Assembly (NCBI GenBank): GCA_903887005.1
Contig: CAISOH010000133.1
Span: forward strand, 1-34,459
Direction: 5' to 3'
Source of the DNA: an uncultured Bacteroidota bacterium
Lineage (GTDB): Bacteria; Bacteroidota; Bacteroidia; Chitinophagales; Chitinophagaceae
Length of the DNA stretch: 34,459 nucleotides
The notes beneath the pieces are model-generated. The model was not told where the DNA came from. It made no database searches and saw nothing but the letters and a program-made list of their open reading frames with translations. The translations under genes were made by a program, and so were the position numbers. Of the stretch, positions 24,902-33,746 are shown piece by piece. Within the stretch, counting starts at the first letter, position 1. Every line of letters begins with the position of its first letter.

Positions 24902-27712
24902 ATGAAACTGAAAAATATCCTCCTTTTTGCTTTGTTATTTTTAGGTGTTAGCACCTCTGTAAATGCGCAATACTGCCCGCCAAATATAGATTTTGAAACA
25001 GGAACGACCAGTAACTGGCAGTACTTTAAAGGAAGTGTTTCATCAGGCCCGGTTTATACACTAATCAGTTGTGCTCCAACCAAGGGTATGCATACAATTA
25101 CATCCGGTACAGATACCGATCATTATGGAGGATTTCCAATTGTTGGAAATGGGCTCTATTCCCTTGAATTAGGCCATGATACTATAAACATGAATGCAGA
25201 CAGGGCCCGGTATTTTGTTCATGTACCAACTGGCGGATCCATCTATAATCTGATTTATCATTATGCAGCGGTATTAGAGAATCCGGCTCATCCGCCATCT
25301 GCTCAACCAAGAATGGAAGTAAAGGCTTATGATTCTTCAACAGGGCTGGTAGTTGCATGTGATTCATTTTGTTTTGTATCCTCCAGTTCATTATATGGTT
25401 TTATTCTTTCAACAGTTTCTCCCGGCGATGTGTATTACAGGCCGTGGACAGCAGGGACAATGAATTTAAAGGGATTTGGTGGGCATACAATAGCTGTTGA
25501 ATTTACTATAGCCGGCTGTAGTTATGCCGGGCATTTTGGCTATGGTTATATAGATATGGGCTGTGGGCTGTTTGCAACTAAAATGTCAACCTGTGGAGGG
25601 CCAACTGTAACACTGAGTGGCCCGGCAGGCTATGCACACTATCGTTGGTGTGATTCTGCAACTATGACGACGATAGATACGACGCAGAACGTCACAATTC
25701 CAACGCCTGGAGTACCTACAAAATATGTGGTTATACTGACACCTGCGCCTGGTTATGGTTGCCCGGATACGCTTTATACGGAAGTAATACCGATTATTCC
25801 TTGCTCAGGAACACCTTCATCCGGGGGGGCTTATGCAATAAGGTCAGCAGTTTGTGGTGACCCTGATACTTTAACTGTAACAGGCTACTCTACGATTTGC
25901 GGTCTTACTTATCAGTGGCAATCTTCACCAGACAATATAACCTGGGTTAATATGCCAGGAGCTACTACTGTTTCATGCTCTTATTACCATCCGTATATTC
26001 CTATGTATTACCGTTGTATAGTTACATGTACTGCCAGTGGATTGGCAGCTACTTCAAGTCTGGTATATGTTCCGGCAATTGCCGGAGTTGGATTATCTTC
26101 TGTAACTGTTCCTCCTGATACAATATGTAATGGCGCTGAGTTTTATGTAAGCGCCTGCGGCGCTTCAACTACTTATAATGTTGCAAGTTTTTATGGAGAT
26201 GGAACTTCTGATACAAATGCATTAACTACAAGTGGTATTCGCCATGCTGATTATTATCATCATTACTCATTCCCCGGAACATACTCCATAAAGCAAATTT
26301 TATACGATGGTTCTTTCCCTGTAGATTCAGCCTATTTCTCCTATAATTATATTTACTGCAGCACTTTGCCAATAAAATTTTATAACGATGACAACAACAA
26401 TTGTATAAACGATTCGGGAGAAACCAGCTTTCAGCCTGTCCTCACAGAAGTAGATTCAAATGGGATACCTATTGATACAATTTCTGCAACCAGCGGTTTT
26501 TATTATTTAACATATGGCGGCCCTGGTACTGTTTATCGTTTTAAGGTTATATCTGCACCTCCATGGTTGGTGTTAACGTGTCCTTCTTCCGGTATTTTGT
26601 ATGATACAATTCAGCCTCTGGTTAATTATTATAGTACAAAATATTTTGGATACAATTGTTCTCCAGGAAGTTTCGACCTGACAGAAAATGGGGTATTAAA
26701 CAGTTATTTAAATATGCAGACTGGGGATATTTTCGTAAACAATGCTAATGTCTGTACTTCTTTGGGGGCAATAGTAACTGTAAACTTTAGTCCGAAATTC
26801 ATTTTTTCTTATTCCAGGCCTCTAGCGACTTCCGTAATAGGGAATACCGTTACTTGGAATTTAAGTGGTTTAGGTTCCAAACCTGTTGATCTCTATTATG
26901 TAGTAAAGACCTACCCATTTCTTGCTTCTGGAGATACAGTTCATACAACTATTAATATCAACCCTGTTATTGGAGATTCAGATACTACAAATAATAGTGA
27001 GATTATTGTGGATACAGTAAGAGTTTCGCATGATCCTAATTTTATTTTAGTTAGCCCAGAAGGCTGCATTCCATCTACAACACCAACAACAAACCTAAAG
27101 TACACCATCAGTTTTGAAAACACAGGTAATGACACAGCCCATAATATTTATGTGATGGACACTTTGCCTGTGAATGTGGATCCTCATACGCTGGAAATTG
27201 TAGATGCTTCGGCTCAAATGGACATAGCGTCGTTCAATATCGCAGGACATAATATTGTGAAGTTTGATTTCCCAGGTATCAATCTTTTAGATAGCACGCA
27301 TAAAGGGCAATGCAGAGGAATGGTGATGTTCAATATCAAAACAAGGGCAGGGCTGGCAGATGGTACAACTATAGATAACCATGCAGGTATTTTCTTTGAT
27401 ATTAATCCGGTCGTGCTGACCAATACTGTGGAAAATATTATTGGCTGCCCTAACCTTAAAGTACCTGAAGTAAGCAATGCGCATAAAGTGGAATTGTATC
27501 CTAATCCTGCAAATGATGAATTGGTGATAAGGATGGATAAGGAAGCGTATAGTTCCTTTGTGATTACTGATGAGGTAGGGCAGGTGCTGATACAGCAAAA
27601 TTTGTTTGCCCAACAAACGAAGGTGAATATTAAGACGCTTCCGGCAGGGCTTTATTACATTACCTTAAAAGGGAACAATGGAACTGTGGTGAAGAAGTTT
27701 GTGAAGATGTGA
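24902..27712 (+). CDS. Large T9SS cargo protein, tandem copy 2
   Basis: 936 residues with the same architecture as the 21978 protein: signal peptide (ILLFALLFLGVSTSVNAQ), YCPPNIDFETGTTSNWQYF module, Ig-like segments, DDNNNCINDSGE loop, DUF11/DUF7619-like domain and T9SS domain. Divergence is uneven. The last 83 residues differ at 4 positions and the first module is near-identical, while roughly residues 490-720 differ at many positions. Sequences just before the ATG and just after the stop (gtgaagatgtgat, then ttaattcaaaattcaa) are also shared, so a unit of about 2.9 kb was duplicated. Confidence 0.88.
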   Translation: MKLKNILLFALLFLGVSTSVNAQYCPPNIDFETGTTSNWQYFKGSVSSGPVYTLISCAPTKGMHTITSGTDTDHYGGFPIVGNGLYSLELGHDTINMNADRARYFVHVPTGGSIYNLIYHYAAVLENPAHPPSAQPRMEVKAYDSSTGLVVACDSFCFVSSSSLYGFILSTVSPGDVYYRPWTAGTMNLKGFGGHTIAVEFTIAGCSYAGHFGYGYIDMGCGLFATKMSTCGGPTVTLSGPAGYAHYRWCDSATMTTIDTTQNVTIPTPGVPTKYVVILTPAPGYGCPDTLYTEVIPIIPCSGTPSSGGAYAIRSAVCGDPDTLTVTGYSTICGLTYQWQSSPDNITWVNMPGATTVSCSYYHPYIPMYYRCIVTCTASGLAATSSLVYVPAIAGVGLSSVTVPPDTICNGAEFYVSACGASTTYNVASFYGDGTSDTNALTTSGIRHADYYHHYSFPGTYSIKQILYDGSFPVDSAYFSYNYIYCSTLPIKFYNDDNNNCINDSGETSFQPVLTEVDSNGIPIDTISATSGFYYLTYGGPGTVYRFKVISAPPWLVLTCPSSGILYDTIQPLVNYYSTKYFGYNCSPGSFDLTENGVLNSYLNMQTGDIFVNNANVCTSLGAIVTVNFSPKFIFSYSRPLATSVIGNTVTWNLSGLGSKPVDLYYVVKTYPFLASGDTVHTTININPVIGDSDTTNNSEIIVDTVRVSHDPNFILVSPEGCIPSTTPTTNLKYTISFENTGNDTAHNIYVMDTLPVNVDPHTLEIVDASAQMDIASFNIAGHNIVKFDFPGINLLDSTHKGQCRGMVMFNIKTRAGLADGTTIDNHAGIFFDINPVVLTNTVENIIGCPNLKVPEVSNAHKVELYPNPANDELVIRMDKEAYSSFVITDEVGQVLIQQNLFAQQTKVNIKTLPAGLYYITLKGNNGTVVKKFVKM

Positions 27713-27754
27713 TGTTAATTCAAAATTCAATGAGGAAAAGGATAAATGCGTCCT

Positions 27755-27781
27755 TTGTTTTCTTCTTTTGATTTACCTTTG
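27755..27781 (+). promoter_or_regulatory. Candidate promoter TTG-16-TACCTTTG
   Basis: TTG at 27755-27757 and TACCTTTG at 27774-27781 fit the -33/-7 Bacteroidota promoter with a 16-base gap, slightly short of the usual spacing. It lies 29 bases before the GTG start of the barrel gene. Confidence 0.45.
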
Positions 27782-27810
27782 CCCGACTGAAAGAATTAAT
27801 AATTATTAGT

Positions 27811-28668
27811 GTGGGAAAATCTGTTTTGTTTTCAAGGTTTATTTTTTGTTTAATGGTGCTGTATAGTATTGGATCTGTTGCCCAGGAACCAAAAAAACAT
27901 GCACATCATAAGGGGGCTATCTACTTTAGCTGGGGGTATAATGAAGAGTGGTACTCCAATTCCACAGTTCATGTAAAACAGGATGCAATAGGAGATAATT
28001 ACAATATGGTAAAGGTGCAGGCCCATGACCATAAAGGCTGGGACGAACAATTGCTCCATGAACAGCTTTCCATTCCGCAATATAACTGGAGACTGGGTTA
28101 TTATTTTAATGATAAACGCGACCTTGGCGTAGAGATTAATTTCGACCATACAAAGTACATTATCACAGAAGGGCAGCATATTTCCTTTAAAGGAACGCAC
28201 AATCATTTACCCATTGATTCAACTATACTGTTTAATCAATCCAATGGATTTTTCTATTACCTTAATAATGGCGCTAATTTCCTGCTTTTCAATATTGTGA
28301 AAAGAGTACCGATTTACCATACTGATGATAATAACCTCGGTATTGATTTTATTGGTAAAGCCGGCATTGGCCCGGTTGTGCCGCATGTACAAAACAGTTT
28401 TTTCGGACATCCTAACCAGCAGCATTTTCAGCTTGGCGGATGGAATACCGGCCTCGAAACCGTGGTAAGAGTTACTATTATGCGTTATGCATTCCTGGAG
28501 TTTTCACAGAAAATAGATTATGCCCGCTATAGCGGACTTAAGATATATGATGGCACTGTAAGCCAAAACTTTGGTACTTATGAATTGATACTTAGTGCTG
28601 GTGTTATATTTCCTGCTCATAAGCATAACCCTATGTTCCAAAGTAAAGGAATAATCCCTGCTCCCTAA
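27811..28668 (+). CDS. Outer-membrane beta-barrel protein, function unknown
   Basis: 285 residues from a GTG start that gives a clear signal peptide (MGKSVLFSRFIFCLMVLYSI, cleavage after VAQ). The mature part opens with a histidine-rich stretch (KKHAHHKG) and then alternates aromatic/hydrophobic and polar residues in strands (AIYFSWGYNEEWYSN, YNWRLGYYFNDKRDLGVEI, FLEFSQKIDYARYSG), as in small outer-membrane barrels. No specific family was recognised. The last residues IIPAP and the stop codon fall in a ctccctaaagggag repeat. The neighbours are T9SS cargo genes on the same strand. Confidence 0.7.
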   Translation: MGKSVLFSRFIFCLMVLYSIGSVAQEPKKHAHHKGAIYFSWGYNEEWYSNSTVHVKQDAIGDNYNMVKVQAHDHKGWDEQLLHEQLSIPQYNWRLGYYFNDKRDLGVEINFDHTKYIITEGQHISFKGTHNHLPIDSTILFNQSNGFFYYLNNGANFLLFNIVKRVPIYHTDDNNLGIDFIGKAGIGPVVPHVQNSFFGHPNQQHFQLGGWNTGLETVVRVTIMRYAFLEFSQKIDYARYSGLKIYDGTVSQNFGTYELILSAGVIFPAHKHNPMFQSKGIIPAP

Positions 28669-28674
28669 AGGGAG
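28661..28674 (+). terminator. ctccct-aa-agggag hairpin containing the stop codon
   Basis: A perfect 6-bp stem with a 2-base loop; the TAA stop (28666-28668) lies at the loop. The core matches the cccct..taaagggg repeat at the uvrC end. The downstream run of A/T is interrupted, so termination is possible but unproven. Confidence 0.5.
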
Positions 28675-28740
28675 ATAAAATCAATGGATGCGCTTTTTTA
28701 AAAGTTTTTTTAATTTTTTCTTTTAAATTTTATTTAAAGT

Positions 28741-28755
28741 TATCTTTGTACAAAG
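28741..28755 (+). promoter_or_regulatory. Candidate -7 box TATCTTTG overlapping palindrome ctttgtacaaag
   Basis: TATCTTTG (28741-28748) fits TAnnTTTG and is 17 bases before the ATG at 28766, implying a leader of about 10 bases. It overlaps a perfect 12-base palindrome (28744-28755) that could be an operator. No -33 TTG was seen. Confidence 0.45.
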
Positions 28756-28765
28756 TACTTCTTTT

Positions 28766-30754
28766 ATGAATCGTATATATATAATATTGGCCTTTTTATT
28801 GGTTAGCGCTTCTTCTTTTGCACAAACTTCGGAAGATGCAACAGTTGAATTGTCAGCTACAGTTCAGGTAACTCCTCCAAGGATTACCTTACAATGGAAA
28901 CGGAATAGCTTTTATACCCCGTCTTATTATATTTATAAAAAAACTAAAACCGCTACAGCATGGAGTACATCCATTGCTATGCTCCCGTCAACCGATAGCA
29001 CTTTTGTGGATAGTCTGGTAGTTGCTGATTCTGCCTATGAATACCAGGTATTAGCATATGTTGGTTCAACAGTAGATGCTTCAGGATATATTTATGCAGG
29101 TATCAGAAATCCGGCAATTCATAACAGGGGAACTTTATTATTGATTGTAGATAGCACTTTTACGGACTCTTGCAAAACGGAGATTGCCAGAATGATGAGC
29201 GATCTCAGCGGCGATGGCTGGCAGATCATCAGGCACGACTTTGCACGTACAACAACTGATGCTGCCATCAAAGCAGTAATAACTAATGATAATGCTACTA
29301 ATACTAATGTAAAGGCCGTATTACTTTTAGGCCATGTTGCTGTACCGTATAGTGGCGACCTGAATCCGGATGGTCATCCTGACCACCTTGGCGCCTGGCC
29401 GGCAGATGTTTATTATGGTGTAATCCCCAGTACCTGGACTGATGCTACTATTAATGATGTGAGCGCCGGTTACCCTGCCAACCGGAATATTCCGGGAGAT
29501 GGAAAGTGGGACCAGACAACTATCCCTTCCGCTTCAATTCTGCAGGTAAGCCGTATTGATTTCAATGATATGCCTGCATTCAGCGCTACGGAAGTGCAAA
29601 TGATGCGAAGTTATCTGAATAAGGATCATACTTATAAAATGGATTCTCTAGTTATGAGACATAGGGGAATAATCAGCGATAATTTTGGCTTTTTTAGCGG
29701 AGAGGCTTTTGCTGCTAATAGCTGGAGAAATTTTGCGCCGATGGTTAGTAAGGACAGCCTGACTGTTGTTGGCTCCTCATTGATAATATCTTCCCTTGCT
29801 GCTTCAACCTACCAATGGGCGTATGGCTGTGGCGGTGGTACTTTTACGAGCGCGGGTGGTATTGGGAATACTACTGATTTTGCCAGCAACCCGATAAATG
29901 GCATTTTTACTATGATCTTTGGAAGTTACTTAGGTGATTGGAATGTTCAGAACAATTTTCTTCGTGCTCCATTATGTTCCAGTACCCCGGCATTGACCTC
30001 TTGTTGGGCAGGCAGGCCGAACTGGTTTTTGCATCATATGGCATTGGGTGAAAATATTGGTTATGGTGCTTTGCTCACTCAGAATAATAGCGGGGTATTA
30101 TATGGTCCCTCCAACTATGGCGCCAAATGGGTACATGTAGCCCTTATGGGTGATCTTAGCTTAAGGACAGATTACATTAAACCGCCCACAAATTTTGTAG
30201 TAACTACGGCATTTCATAAAGGCGCTACACTCAGCTGGACTGCATCACCAGATCCTGCAGTTATAGGTTATTATGTGTATAGGGCAGACAGCGCTTATGG
30301 TTATTTCAAAAGATTGAATTCCACCATGATTACCGCTACAACCTGGGTTGACTTTTCCGGTACAAGTAGTTTGAAATACTACATGGTCCGGCCAGTAAAA
30401 TTACAGTCAACGCCATCTGGAACTTACTATAACTTAGGGGTGGGAGTTACTGATTCAGCGACGGTATCCTATGGCCCGCTTGATGTAGCTGCTATTGTTC
30501 CGGCAATCAACCTTTCTGTTTTCCCTAACCCTGCCCAGAACAATCTGAATGTTGTCGTTAGCGTGGATGTGCCGGCTGTAGCCACAATGTATATGATCAA
30601 TGAAACAGGGCAAAAATTCAATGCTGCTACAAAACAGCTGAATGCAGGGGATAATCATTATTCTGTAAATATTGCCAACATGCCTCCGGGCGTTTATTCT
30701 TTAATAGTAAATACAGGCCAAAATACTACCGTGAAGAAATGGGTGAAACTATAA
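28766..30754 (+). CDS. Secreted FN3 protein with a C25-like (gingipain-fold) domain lacking a visible catalytic dyad, T9SS type A
   Basis: 662 residues. Signal peptide (IYIILAFLLVSASSFAQ, 4-20); N-terminal FN3-like domain (RITLQWKRNSFYTPSYYIYK, 39-58). A large alpha/beta domain (about 120-465) has LLLIVDSTF, AVLLLGHVAVPYSGDLNPDG (184-203), AWPADVYYGVI and ILQVSRIDFNDMP. Where C25/C11 peptidases have the His, this protein has QWAYGCGGG (350-358); where they have the Cys, it has FTMIFGSYLGDWN (381-393). A second FN3 domain (LSWTASPDPAVIGYYVYRAD) and a T9SS domain (VFPNPAQNNLNVVV ... MPPGVYSLIV) complete it. It is probably an exported binding or pseudo-peptidase protein. The stop overlaps the start of a lipoprotein gene. 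Confidence 0.75.
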   Translation: MNRIYIILAFLLVSASSFAQTSEDATVELSATVQVTPPRITLQWKRNSFYTPSYYIYKKTKTATAWSTSIAMLPSTDSTFVDSLVVADSAYEYQVLAYVGSTVDASGYIYAGIRNPAIHNRGTLLLIVDSTFTDSCKTEIARMMSDLSGDGWQIIRHDFARTTTDAAIKAVITNDNATNTNVKAVLLLGHVAVPYSGDLNPDGHPDHLGAWPADVYYGVIPSTWTDATINDVSAGYPANRNIPGDGKWDQTTIPSASILQVSRIDFNDMPAFSATEVQMMRSYLNKDHTYKMDSLVMRHRGIISDNFGFFSGEAFAANSWRNFAPMVSKDSLTVVGSSLIISSLAASTYQWAYGCGGGTFTSAGGIGNTTDFASNPINGIFTMIFGSYLGDWNVQNNFLRAPLCSSTPALTSCWAGRPNWFLHHMALGENIGYGALLTQNNSGVLYGPSNYGAKWVHVALMGDLSLRTDYIKPPTNFVVTTAFHKGATLSWTASPDPAVIGYYVYRADSAYGYFKRLNSTMITATTWVDFSGTSSLKYYMVRPVKLQSTPSGTYYNLGVGVTDSATVSYGPLDVAAIVPAINLSVFPNPAQNNLNVVVSVDVPAVATMYMINETGQKFNAATKQLNAGDNHYSVNIANMPPGVYSLIVNTGQNTTVKKWVKL

Positions 30755-31206
30755 TGAGTAAAAAGCGATTATTTTTGTTGATAATTACCTGTTCTTCCTT
30801 ATTTTTTGCCTCATGCGAAAATGCTTTAACGGTTAAAGGGACGGTATATTCAAATGATACCAAAGAACCACTGAAAGGTGCAAGAATAACATTTGTGCTT
30901 GACAGCGAGATAATTCAAAAATCCCAGGCTGAAACTGATACTGTTCCAAAAGATAAGCGAATGGAAATGAGAAAGCAGGGAATAAAGGATGATTATGGTC
31001 CCCAGATATTTGGATTCGGACGGTATGTGATACCCTATACAAATGATACCGGCAGATTTGTTGTTGGCAGCATCCTGCTCCGGAAATATCACAACTGGAA
31101 ATTGATTGTTTCTAAAGAAGGATATAAAACAGACACTTTTGGAGCTGAACAGGTTTCAGACAAGTATAGCGGTAATTTTAAGATCTATTTGAAAAAGGCA
31201 GAGTAG
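30754..31206 (+). CDS. Lipoprotein with carboxypeptidase-regulatory-like (CarboxypepD_reg) domain
   Basis: 150 residues from the ATG at 30754, which overlaps the previous stop as taATG; the longer frame from 30739 is not needed. The signal (KKRLFLLIITCSSLFFASC) has lipobox FASC. The mature part reads LTVKGTVYSNDTKEPLKGAR ... DTGRFVVGSILLRKYHNW ... VSKEGYKTDTF, the beta-sandwich pattern of CarboxypepD_reg domains, which fold like a small prealbumin and often mediate contacts of surface proteins. Overlap with the C25-like T9SS gene points to joint translation and perhaps joint function at the outer membrane. Confidence 0.8.
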   Translation: MSKKRLFLLIITCSSLFFASCENALTVKGTVYSNDTKEPLKGARITFVLDSEIIQKSQAETDTVPKDKRMEMRKQGIKDDYGPQIFGFGRYVIPYTNDTGRFVVGSILLRKYHNWKLIVSKEGYKTDTFGAEQVSDKYSGNFKIYLKKAE

Positions 31207-31223
31207 CGCGTTTATTACAAATA

Positions 31224-31754
31224 CTATAATGAAATTCCTATTTTGGGATTAATGGACCGCAACGACTGTATAAAATCATCCGGATTATCGGGAGTAATAA
31301 TGAGCTTTTTATTGTTTGTTTTTTCTACCAGGATATATTTTTTTCTTTGGGTGCAGTACCACGTCATACTTCCCATTGTTTTATTATAATATAGCCCGGT
31401 ATATCCGAATATGCCTCCATTGCCAAAAGTTCGGATAGTGCCTTTCATTTCACCTTTTTGTAACAACCTTACCGTTTTTATTTCAGAAAATCTGATGACC
31501 ACCGGTTTGAATTTCCTTTCAATGGTAATGCTGTTATTGTCAACTATCACTGAAAGTGGTTTTAGAAAATACATGATAATGACCAGGCCTCCAAGTACAA
31601 TTGGCCCTAATGCGCTTAGAACCAATACTAATGGTTCATCGCCTGATTTTTTATAAGCATAAAAGCCTGCAAAAAATATTACCACGGCTAATGCTATAAT
31701 AGACCAGGTAATAATATAAGAAGTTTGATCGAGAGATGATATGAACTTTTTCAT
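31224..31754 (-). CDS. Membrane protein with bacterial PH-like domain (bPH_5 type)
   Basis: 176 residues. Two helices (about 14-34 and 42-64) are followed by a soluble domain: LSVIVDNNSITIERKFKP, IRFSEIKTVRLL, FGNGGIFGYTGLYYNKTMG, MTWYCTQRKKYILVEK, LIITPDNPDDFIQSL. The GGIFGYTG...YNKTMG...DNPDDFI order is typical of the bPH_5 family, membrane-linked PH folds without an assigned ligand. It is the last gene of a tight minus-strand operon, 13 bases after the hydrolase. Confidence 0.75.
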   Translation of the reverse strand: MKKFISSLDQTSYIITWSIIALAVVIFFAGFYAYKKSGDEPLVLVLSALGPIVLGGLVIIMYFLKPLSVIVDNNSITIERKFKPVVIRFSEIKTVRLLQKGEMKGTIRTFGNGGIFGYTGLYYNKTMGSMTWYCTQRKKYILVEKTNNKKLIITPDNPDDFIQSLRSINPKIGISL

Positions 31755-31767
31755 GAGGTTATATTTT

Positions 31768-33054
31768 TTATTTTACTCCTTTAATAAATTTTACAATTTC
31801 CGGCATAAATCCGGGGCTGAGTGGCAGGTCGGGATTTGAATAGGTGGCAATGTTTTGCTGCCTGTCTTCAGGGGCTTGTTTCAGGATATGGTTCATGCCT
31901 TTTACTAATTTCAGCGTAGCATGTGGACTGGCTTTTTTAAGTTTCGCGGCTTCTTCCATACCTACCTGTATATCTGTTGTGCCTTGTAATATCAATACCG
32001 GGATGGAAAGTTTCCTGATTTCCTGTTGCGGATCATATTTCAGCCATGAGATCATATAAGGCAATACAGATGGGCGAAATATTGATGTAAGAGAAGGATC
32101 TATATTTTTCACCGTATATCCTTTATCAAGGCTGTCTAAAATAATCGTGGCTTTCTCAGCCAATTCCTGTGATTGCACGCCAATCTGTTTTTCTAAAGTT
32201 CTATCCGCTCTTTCTCCCAGCCCTGCAACAGAAATATAAGCGTTTGCTTTCCCTTTACCAGCTGCTATGATTCCTATCAGCGAACCTTCGCTATGACCTA
32301 ATATGGTCACCTTAGAAAAACGAGGGTCTTTATTCAGCATTCCAATAAAGCCGGTAGCATCATTTACCATATCATTAAAGCTTATGCTTTCTTCATCTTT
32401 CATAGCACCGGCGCTTTCTCCAATTCCACGTTTATCATAGCGCACACTGGCTATACCGGCTTTTTGTAATGAATCGGCTATCATTTTATAGGTATTGCCT
32501 TTTAGTCCCATTGCAGCACAGTTGCCGTTTCTGTCAGTAGGGCCTGAACCCGCTATTATTAACACTACGGGTACTTTTTTCCCATTTCCAGGCAGGGCTA
32601 AAGTGCCATAAATATTGCCGGTTGCCGTTTTTAAAATAATGTTCGGTTTTTCGGTATTATTTGTTGCTTTGTCATTAGTGGTTGGTTTATCTTCCTGGTA
32701 GGGTGTAAACCTGAAATTCTGAAGCTTATTTTCCTTCGTAAGACCAACGACTAATATGAGTGTTCCTTTACTGAAGCCGGTTTTATAATAGGTAAAGTGC
32801 TCATCCTGCTTAGTGAATTCATTTGATTGCATTTCACCAAACTGTTCATGGAGCTTACCCACCATTTCGGTTGTTTTGTCAAGCGGCATCATGCCTTTTA
32901 TCCGGTCTGCAAATAAGCTGAAAACGCTGTCTGGCTGTTTCAGGTTATAGAATTTCTGAAACTTATTTACCACTGCATCATAGTCGTTTCTCGATTGTGC
33001 AGTAGTGATAATGGCTTGCGCTGAAAGGATGAATGCTAATACGGTTCTTTTCAT
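31768..33054 (-). CDS. Exported alpha/beta hydrolase with N-terminal DUF3887-like domain
   Basis: 428 residues. The signal peptide (MKRTVLAFILSAQAIITTAQ) is followed by a DUF3887-like domain (about 22-118; YDAVVNKFQKFYNLKQPDS, FTYYKTGFSKGTLILVVGL) and a full hydrolase core (from 138). The core has the oxyanion region IIAGSGPTDRNGN, RYDKRGIGESAG, the nucleophile elbow GHSEG with S255, the acid D361 (GTTDIQV) and H389 (KGMNHIL). The triad is complete. Proteins of this class are predicted periplasmic esterases or peptidases of the S9/BAAT-like group; the substrate is unknown. Only five bases separate it from the upstream membrane gene. Confidence 0.88.
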   Translation of the reverse strand: MKRTVLAFILSAQAIITTAQSRNDYDAVVNKFQKFYNLKQPDSVFSLFADRIKGMMPLDKTTEMVGKLHEQFGEMQSNEFTKQDEHFTYYKTGFSKGTLILVVGLTKENKLQNFRFTPYQEDKPTTNDKATNNTEKPNIILKTATGNIYGTLALPGNGKKVPVVLIIAGSGPTDRNGNCAAMGLKGNTYKMIADSLQKAGIASVRYDKRGIGESAGAMKDEESISFNDMVNDATGFIGMLNKDPRFSKVTILGHSEGSLIGIIAAGKGKANAYISVAGLGERADRTLEKQIGVQSQELAEKATIILDSLDKGYTVKNIDPSLTSIFRPSVLPYMISWLKYDPQQEIRKLSIPVLILQGTTDIQVGMEEAAKLKKASPHATLKLVKGMNHILKQAPEDRQQNIATYSNPDLPLSPGFMPEIVKFIKGVK

Positions 33055-33059
33055 AAATT

Positions 33060-33635
33060 TCAGATAAAATGGTTATAAACCTGGTAAAGAATAACATGAG
33101 ATAATATTTCTGCAATGAGCATTCCTGCAATGAATATTCCAGTTGCTTTGCGGCCTTTCATATTTACCGATATTGTAAACGCATTATACATAAGCGCAAC
33201 CATCCAGATTACAAATGGAATTAATAACAGTCCAAGTAAAATACTACCCATAAATGCATACATTGCATCCATTGCCTCATCAACATTATGGAATACAGGG
33301 AACGGTTTAAGGCCAAAACCTATTATGGGTCCCATGATCATAGGCCACCGGGCTAATGCAAGCGTACCGGCTACATCCACAAAGCGGATGGCAGATTTTG
33401 AAAATATCAACCCGGCGGGATATAATAACAATACCAGACATCCCCAGTCTATCAATTGTTCCCAAAAATAAACCTGTAACGGAGCTACCCGGCCGGTATG
33501 CATATCAATAACACCATCGAGATGGGAGTGGCTGTAATAACAAATAACTGCTGTAACCAACATAATTGCCCAGCCTATAAGCAGTGACTGCATACCGGCT
33601 ATATAGAAAAAAGGATTGAAGAGCCACTTTTTCAT
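33060..33635 (-). CDS. Polytopic membrane protein, possibly YIP1-like
   Basis: 191 residues with about five hydrophobic helices (about 15-36, 58-77, 90-112, 126-150 and 162-183). The N-terminus MKKWLFNPFFYIAGMQSLLI and the loop around FVDVAGTLALARWPMI resemble Bacteroidota YIP1-like/DUF proteins that often travel with a small zinc-ribbon regulator, but the family call is weak. There is no signal peptide. It lies in an operon between a 30-codon ORF and the hydrolase. A role in membrane organisation or transport cannot be told from sequence. Confidence 0.65.
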   Translation of the reverse strand: MKKWLFNPFFYIAGMQSLLIGWAIMLVTAVICYYSHSHLDGVIDMHTGRVAPLQVYFWEQLIDWGCLVLLLYPAGLIFSKSAIRFVDVAGTLALARWPMIMGPIIGFGLKPFPVFHNVDEAMDAMYAFMGSILLGLLLIPFVIWMVALMYNAFTISVNMKGRKATGIFIAGMLIAEILSHVILYQVYNHFI

Positions 33636-33653
33636 CTGAATATTTTTTGATTT

Positions 33654-33746
33654 TTATAATTGCCAGATGGAACTTCCATTATCTTTCTGAATTGGTTCAA
33701 GAGCAGAATATTCATTGCTCTGAGTGCTAATTCTGAACTTTTGCAT
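33654..33746 (-). CDS. Possible 30-residue ORF or decayed 5' part of the next gene
   Basis: ATG at 33746, seven bases after the DUF2089 stop, opens a frame starting MQKFRISTQSNEYSALEPIQ and ending SSIWQL at a TAA (33654-33656). It is in the same frame as the membrane gene whose ATG is 18 bases further on. This looks like a leader peptide coupling translation across the operon, or an N-terminal extension split off by a stop. No homolog is recognised, so it may simply be a chance ORF. Confidence 0.3.
   Translation of the reverse strand: MQKFRISTQSNEYSALEPIQKDNGSSIWQL

Noticed and set aside
28766-30754. Active gingipain-type cysteine protease
   Set aside because: The overall order of strands is similar, but the expected histidine and cysteine are not present at the matching places.
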